Assembly (NCBI GenBank): GCA_964494205.1
Contig: CAZBRD010000012.1
Span: 62,001 to 126,000 of the forward strand
DNA from: JBBTCX01 sp964494205
Lineage (GTDB): Bacteria; Planctomycetota; Phycisphaerae; UBA1845
Length of the DNA: 64,000 nt
Direction: 5' to 3'
Position numbers and translations under genes: made by a program. Positions 59,712 through 64,000 of the stretch are shown here, one piece after another. Within the stretch, counting starts at the first letter, position 1; each line of letters starts with the position of its first letter. The notes below the pieces were generated by a model. It was not told the origin of the DNA. It did no database searches and worked only from the letters and a program-made list of their open reading frames with translations.

Positions 59712-61044
59712 GGGGAGACGAGTCGTAGTAACCGGTCTCGGTGTAGCTACCCCGATTGGGTTGGGGATGGAGGCGTTCTGGGAGGCGTTAATTCAGCGGC
59801 AGAGCGGGATTCGACGGATTGCGACGTTCGATCCGTCGGAGTTTGCGTGTCAGGTTGCGGGCGAGGTTCTCGCGTTTCAATTGGCTGACTACATCCCCAA
59901 AGGATATCGCAAGAGTGCCAAGGTCATGTCACGCGATATCACGCTGGCGGTTGTCAGTGCCTACCACGCGGTGAAAGACGCGGGATTAAGGACTCGGTGC
60001 TTGATTGATCGCGGGGAGGCCGCGGAACCGCCGAACGTGGACAGCACGCGCTTCGGGGCGAACATCGGCGCGGGGTTGGTTTGCGCGGATATGAGTGAAT
60101 TGGCTGGGGCGCTGGCGACGGCTGCGGATGACCAGCACAAGTTCAGCCTTTCCAAATGGGGCAGCGAGGGGATGAACAATCTCACGCCGCTGTGGTTGCT
60201 GAAATTCCTGCCGAACATGCTCGCGTGCCATGTGACGATTGTGCACGATGCGCAGGCGCCATCGAACACGATCACCTGTGCGGAGGCTGCGAGTCATTTG
60301 GCCATCGGCGAGGCATTTCGCACGATTGCGCGCGGGGATGCGGATGTTTGCATCTGCGGTGGTGCGGAGAGCAAGACGAACCTGATGGGGTTGTCGAGGC
60401 CGCTTTTGGGTGGGTTGCTGAATTCGAGCGACAATGAATCGCCGCAGAATGCGTCCAGACCGTTTGGCGCAGATCGGAAGGGAATGGTCATTGCAGAAGG
60501 CGGCGGATTGGTGATTCTTGAGTCGCTGGATCATGCCATAGCGCGGAAAGCACGAGTGTATGCGGAAGTTGTCGGGTTTGGCGCGAGCACCAATTCGGCG
60601 CATTGGACCAAAACAGACGTAACGGGATCGGGTATCGCGCTTTCGCTGAAGAAGGCGCTGAAGGATGCGCAGGTCGACGCCGGAAAAATTGACTTAGTGA
60701 CACCGTTTGGCACTGGTTCACGGGAGCACGACGCTGCCGAGATGACGGCGTGGAACGCGGTATTCGGGGCACGACTCGATCAGGCATGGGCGATCAGTAC
60801 GCGCGGGACCGTGGGCAACAGCGGCGCGGGGGCTGGTGCGGTTGATTTTGCCACGACCGTGATGGCGTTGCATCGAAACACGGTGCCGCCATCGGTGAAT
60901 ACGGATCGACTGGATTCGGCTTGCCGGTTCCGGTTTGCGCAGCAGGATCCGGTGGATGCGAACGCGACGTATGCGATCAGCGCGGGGTGTTCTGTAAACG
61001 GCGGGCAAAACGGGGCGCTGGTGATCAAGCGATATCAGGAGTAA
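59704..61044 (+). CDS. Ketosynthase-like protein lacking catalytic residues (chain-length-factor-like)
   Basis: A 446-residue thiolase-fold protein clearly related to FabF (VVVTGLGVATPIGLGMEAFW, GDADVCICGGAESKTNLMGL, SRPFGADRKGMVIAEGGGLV). Counting from NMLACHVTIV, the nucleophile Cys position holds Glu194 (NTITCAEAASHLAIG); the first His is Phe (DLVTPFGTGSRE, about 335); the Lys and second His read Arg367 and Asn372 (STRGTVGNSGAG). All four catalytic positions are changed, as in KS-beta or chain-length-factor subunits that pair with an active KS. The next gene encodes such an active KS, 4 nt away. Confidence 0.88.
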   Translation: MAKGRRVVVTGLGVATPIGLGMEAFWEALIQRQSGIRRIATFDPSEFACQVAGEVLAFQLADYIPKGYRKSAKVMSRDITLAVVSAYHAVKDAGLRTRCLIDRGEAAEPPNVDSTRFGANIGAGLVCADMSELAGALATAADDQHKFSLSKWGSEGMNNLTPLWLLKFLPNMLACHVTIVHDAQAPSNTITCAEAASHLAIGEAFRTIARGDADVCICGGAESKTNLMGLSRPLLGGLLNSSDNESPQNASRPFGADRKGMVIAEGGGLVILESLDHAIARKARVYAEVVGFGASTNSAHWTKTDVTGSGIALSLKKALKDAQVDAGKIDLVTPFGTGSREHDAAEMTAWNAVFGARLDQAWAISTRGTVGNSGAGAGAVDFATTVMALHRNTVPPSVNTDRLDSACRFRFAQQDPVDANATYAISAGCSVNGGQNGALVIKRYQE

Positions 61045-61048
61045 CTGT

Positions 61049-62350
61049 GTGAGTCGTCGCGTTGTCATTACCGGAATGGGCTGGGTCACGCCGCTGGGAC
61101 ACGATATTGAAACCGTGTGGCAGCGGTTGTTGAAGAGCGAAAGCGGTGTTTCGCCGACGGAGCTTTTTGACGCGAAGACATTTCCTACTTCGTTTTCTGC
61201 ACAAGTGAAGAATTTTTCACTCGATAAGTTCATCCCGAACGCCAAGGAGCATGCGGGGGCGAGTCGCAATTCGCAGTTTGCGCTGGCGGCTGCGTCGATG
61301 GCGTGGAAGAACGCGGGATTGAGCAATCATACGGCGCTCGATCCGGCGTCGGTGGGCATCTACCTCGGCGGCGGAGAAGGACCGCTCGATTTCGAACCGT
61401 TTGCGGCTGCGGCGTTGGCGGGTTGCCTGGACGCTGACGGAAAAGTGTCATCGCTTGACACCAAGCGATGGGCGGCCACGGCGACGAAAGTGCTGGACGC
61501 GGTAAAAGAGCGCGAACAGGAGCCGAATCTCGCCGGCGGGCACATGGCCTATCAGTTCAACGCGCAGGGGCCGAGCTTCAACACGTTGACCGCGTGTGCA
61601 GCCAGCACTCAGGCGATGGGCGAGGCCACGCAGACAATTCGTTATGGCGACGCCGACGTGATGATTTCCGGCGGCACGCACAGCATGATTCATCCGCTGG
61701 GCGTGACGGGATTCAATCGCTTGACCGCCCTTTCGACGCGGAACGATGATTATCAACACGCCTCGCGGCCATTCGATCGCACGCGGGATGGGTTCGTGCT
61801 GGGCGAGGGCGCGGGGATTCTGATTCTCGAAGAGTTTGAGCACGCGAAGCATCGCGGTGCGCCGATTTTGGCGGAGATCATCGGTTTTGGCTCCACGGCT
61901 GACGCGTTTCGCATCACTGACATTCACGAGGATGGTCGTGGTGCGACAGCCGCCATGCGGAATGCAATGGCTCACGCGGGCGTCGGACCGAAAGATATTC
62001 ACTACATTTCAGCGCACGGCACGGGCACGGAAGAGAACGACAAGATTGAGACGCTGGCTATCCGCAAGGTGTTCGGCGAGTTCGCGAAGCAGGTGCCGAT
62101 CAGCAGCGTGAAGAGCATGCTGGGGCATCTGATTGCGGCTGCGGGCGCGGTGGAGCTGATCACGTGCGTGCTGGCGATTCGCGACGGCGTGGTGCCGCCT
62201 ACGATCAACTATGCGAACCCTGATCCGAATTGTGAACTCGATTACGTGCCGAATGAGGCGCGGAAGCACAAAGTTGAGGTTGCGCTATCAAACAGTTTCG
62301 GGTTCGGCGGGCAGAATGATACGCTGGTGATTCGTCGCAGTTCAGTCTAA
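61049..62350 (+). CDS. Beta-ketoacyl-ACP synthase II-type (intact ketosynthase)
   Basis: The GTG start at 61049 has AGGAG 7 nt upstream. The 433-residue enzyme keeps the catalytic Cys183 (NTLTACAASTQAMGEA), His in YISAHGTGTEENDK, and Lys/His in SSVKSMLGHLIAAAGAVE. It elongates acyl-ACP with malonyl-ACP. It follows the inactive KS-like gene by 4 nt, suggesting a heterodimer. No ACP, ketoreductase or acyltransferase gene is present in the window. Confidence 0.93.
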   Translation: MSRRVVITGMGWVTPLGHDIETVWQRLLKSESGVSPTELFDAKTFPTSFSAQVKNFSLDKFIPNAKEHAGASRNSQFALAAASMAWKNAGLSNHTALDPASVGIYLGGGEGPLDFEPFAAAALAGCLDADGKVSSLDTKRWAATATKVLDAVKEREQEPNLAGGHMAYQFNAQGPSFNTLTACAASTQAMGEATQTIRYGDADVMISGGTHSMIHPLGVTGFNRLTALSTRNDDYQHASRPFDRTRDGFVLGEGAGILILEEFEHAKHRGAPILAEIIGFGSTADAFRITDIHEDGRGATAAMRNAMAHAGVGPKDIHYISAHGTGTEENDKIETLAIRKVFGEFAKQVPISSVKSMLGHLIAAAGAVELITCVLAIRDGVVPPTINYANPDPNCELDYVPNEARKHKVEVALSNSFGFGGQNDTLVIRRSSV

Positions 62351-62372
62351 CCGACTCAGTCCGTGATCCCGG

Positions 62373-63611
62373 TCAATCTCCCGTGAATACGAGTTGCAGG
62401 CCGACGAAATCTGCCGCGTCGACATCCCAATCGCCGTCAAAATCGTTTAGATCGCACTCTTCGGAAAGGTTGCTGTTGGGTCCTGTCAGGCATGCGACGA
62501 ACGTGGGAAAATCCGTCAGACCAACGTTTCCATCTTGATTCACATCCCCAGATAGTCCAGGCGTTAACAAGAATGCTCGCGGCGCACCTAGATGGATGCC
62601 CGTTCCGACAATCTGACCGGCATTGTTGATTTCCCATGCTTGGTCGAGTCGCCAACCAGCCATTGGGTTTAGCGTTGAGTTCAGGTCGAACATGACGCCA
62701 TCCTGCCAAAAGATTGCTCTCGCGTCCGAAGTGCCGACGACTTGACCCACATCGTTCATGCCGAACGCGAAGCTATGGTCATTGCCCAATGCACCAAGGT
62801 CGATTCGTTCTGTTACGTTGCCTGTCGAATCGAGTTCGAAAAGGAACGCGTGTGGCGATCCATCGAGCAAATCAGCAACACCGACGACTTCACCGTGTGC
62901 GTTGATATCGTAGGCGTGACTGTGGGTTCCGCCCAACGTACCCAGATCTACGGCCGCACCGTTGATCCAAAGCGTTGCGCGACGGATGGTGTTATTGGAC
63001 AAATGCGAGATGCCCACGATCAGGTCATTGTCGTTAATGGCGTAGGCCCAACCGAAATGTCCACCGAGCGTCGGCAATTCGAGAAGCGTTCCGCCAACCC
63101 ACTTGCCGGGGCGCTCTACCCATCCGAAGGCTGGATCGAGAATTGTCGAACTGCCGACGATGACGCCAGCGTTGTTCATGCCGCGCGGCGCCAAGTGCCC
63201 CAGATAGGTCTGAGCCATCGACTCAAACAGCACACCGTGGGGAACAAGATCGCCCAGATCGTATGAGACGATCGCGACCTGATCGTAATCGTTCAACGCG
63301 AATCCCCAACTCTGTGAGTCAAACGAGAGCGGGGAAATATCAACCGGCGTGTCGTCCCATAGGAATGCGTGGAAGTTCGCATCGGACTGAACCGATGCGC
63401 CAACGACTTGACCGAGTTCATTGATGTCGAACGCCTGGGCGATCGGCCCACCGAGCGTCCCTAGGTCTTTCGCCACGTAAGATTGAGCCCGTGCGAATGA
63501 AGGAAACATTGCGCCAATCAATAGCAAACCAACGAGCAATGAGTCTCTTGTCAGTCGACAGTTTCGCATCATCATTTCAATGTAATGCTTCTTCTTAATC
63601 GTAAGTGTCAT
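62373..63611 (-). CDS. Secreted HAF-repeat protein with dockerin-like C-terminus
   Basis: ATG 63611 has AAGGTG 7 nt upstream. An N-region of about 20 residues and a signal helix (LLVGLLLIGAMFPSFARAQ) are followed by HAF repeats: KDLGTLGGPIAQAFDINELG, VVGASVQSDANFHAFLWDD, LGTLGGTHSHAYDINAHGEV and further copies. The C-terminus has GDVNQDGNVGLTDFPTFVAC-LTGP and NDFDGDWDVDAADFVGLQ, the same dockerin-like CLTGP module as in two other secreted proteins here. Function is unknown. It is convergent with the ketosynthase gene, 22 nt away. Confidence 0.87.
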   Translation of the reverse strand: MTLTIKKKHYIEMMMRNCRLTRDSLLVGLLLIGAMFPSFARAQSYVAKDLGTLGGPIAQAFDINELGQVVGASVQSDANFHAFLWDDTPVDISPLSFDSQSWGFALNDYDQVAIVSYDLGDLVPHGVLFESMAQTYLGHLAPRGMNNAGVIVGSSTILDPAFGWVERPGKWVGGTLLELPTLGGHFGWAYAINDNDLIVGISHLSNNTIRRATLWINGAAVDLGTLGGTHSHAYDINAHGEVVGVADLLDGSPHAFLFELDSTGNVTERIDLGALGNDHSFAFGMNDVGQVVGTSDARAIFWQDGVMFDLNSTLNPMAGWRLDQAWEINNAGQIVGTGIHLGAPRAFLLTPGLSGDVNQDGNVGLTDFPTFVACLTGPNSNLSEECDLNDFDGDWDVDAADFVGLQLVFTGD

Positions 63612-63621
63612 AGCATGCACC

Positions 63622-64000
63622 TTAATCATCCTGTCGATGGAAGAATGAATCTTCCGGTGTCTGTACGTGACAGACGACACACGTATTGATAACGCCGGCG
63701 TGCCCCTGGATTGCAATCGCTTGTGCATTGTCTTTCTCGGTTGAAGCGGGCGTAATCGCGTGCGGGCTTCCGTGACAGGCGTAGCAATGGACCTTTCCGT
63801 GGCCCTGCGCATTGCGAAACAAAGTCCCCGGCGGTTCGAATTCGAAACCTGCGCGATTATGGCAGTTCCCGCATCGCGGTTCGTCGATCCAAGGTTGTCG
63901 CGTTGGATCGCCCACTGCCTCCATGTCGCCGTGGCATTGCACACAACCGATACCGTTCAGGAAGTGGATATCACGCTGGCAATTCGTTCGAACGCCGGGA
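63622..64000 (-). CDS. Multiheme c-type cytochrome, N-terminus cut by window edge
   Basis: The frame is open from base 64000 to the stop at 63622. Four CxxCH haem-binding motifs lie in about 125 residues: CVQCH, CGNCH, CYACH and CVVCH, with spaced distal His residues. It is probably a periplasmic electron-transfer protein or the C-terminal part of a larger multihaem cytochrome. The true start is outside the window, so length and total haem count are unknown. It lies 10 nt upstream of the HAF-repeat gene on the same strand. Confidence 0.85.
   Translation of the reverse strand, partial: PGVRTNCQRDIHFLNGIGCVQCHGDMEAVGDPTRQPWIDEPRCGNCHNRAGFEFEPPGTLFRNAQGHGKVHCYACHGSPHAITPASTEKDNAQAIAIQGHAGVINTCVVCHVQTPEDSFFHRQDD

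Overview
The window looks like a chromosomal segment of a Planctomycetota bacterium, probably Phycisphaerae-like. The support is family-level only: prepilin-like proteins with the FTLIELLVVIAIIALLLAILLPSL leader type, secreted proteins carrying a dockerin-like module with a CLTGP signature, HAF and FG-GAP repeat proteins, a zinc-ribbon Ser/Thr kinase, and many dispersed palindromic repeats. No rRNA, tRNA, CRISPR array, integrase or transposase was seen.

Layout. 1-2125: two tandem prepilin-like genes, the first cut by the window edge. 2448-2979: a small Cys-containing protein behind a sigma-28-like promoter and ahead of a strong terminator. 2996-7872: an RND efflux pair with a palindrome-bearing promoter. 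7933-10121: a SpoIIE-type phosphatase, a DUF192 protein and a small membrane protein. 10561-13356: three secreted surface proteins behind a structured leader and a 12-G tract. 13939-37186: one long minus-strand flagellar cluster, from a sigma-54-type promoter upstream of flgB through flgC, fliE, fliF, fliG, fliH, fliI, fliJ, a MotE-like gene, fliK, flgD, flgE, fliL, fliN, fliO, fliP, fliQ, fliR, flhB, flhA, flhF, flhG and a small membrane protein to fliA, closed by an intrinsic terminator. fliM is absent from its usual place between fliL and fliN. 37279-42446: the apparent regulators of the cluster (NtrC-type activator, cytosolic histidine kinase), a FlgN-like chaperone and a large TPR protein.

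42838-48297: a paralogue of the small Cys protein, a SAM hydrolase (DUF62), pcm, carbamate kinase, truD and a GNAT acetyltransferase. 48975-52130: a zinc-ribbon Ser/Thr kinase convergent with an FHA protein, bracketed by a diverged repeat. 52812-57959: an FG-GAP protein, GDP-mannose dehydratase, a glycosyltransferase and nadD. 57991-62350: a PEP mutase/isocitrate lyase family protein, then a FabZ-like dehydratase, a ketosynthase that has lost all its catalytic residues (chain-length-factor-like) and an intact ketosynthase. 62373-64000: a HAF-repeat secreted protein and a multiheme cytochrome cut by the right edge.

How it fits together: the histidine kinase and sigma-54 activator probably fire the early flagellar operon, which ends with the sigma-28 gene for late genes. 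The sigma-28-like promoter at 2448 may link the small Cys protein to that cascade. The most unusual signals are short repeats inserted in frame inside pcm, nadD and a glycosyltransferase, the dead-plus-live ketosynthase pair, the two FliM-type EIDALL motifs on FliN with fliM missing, and the two-member small Cys protein family.
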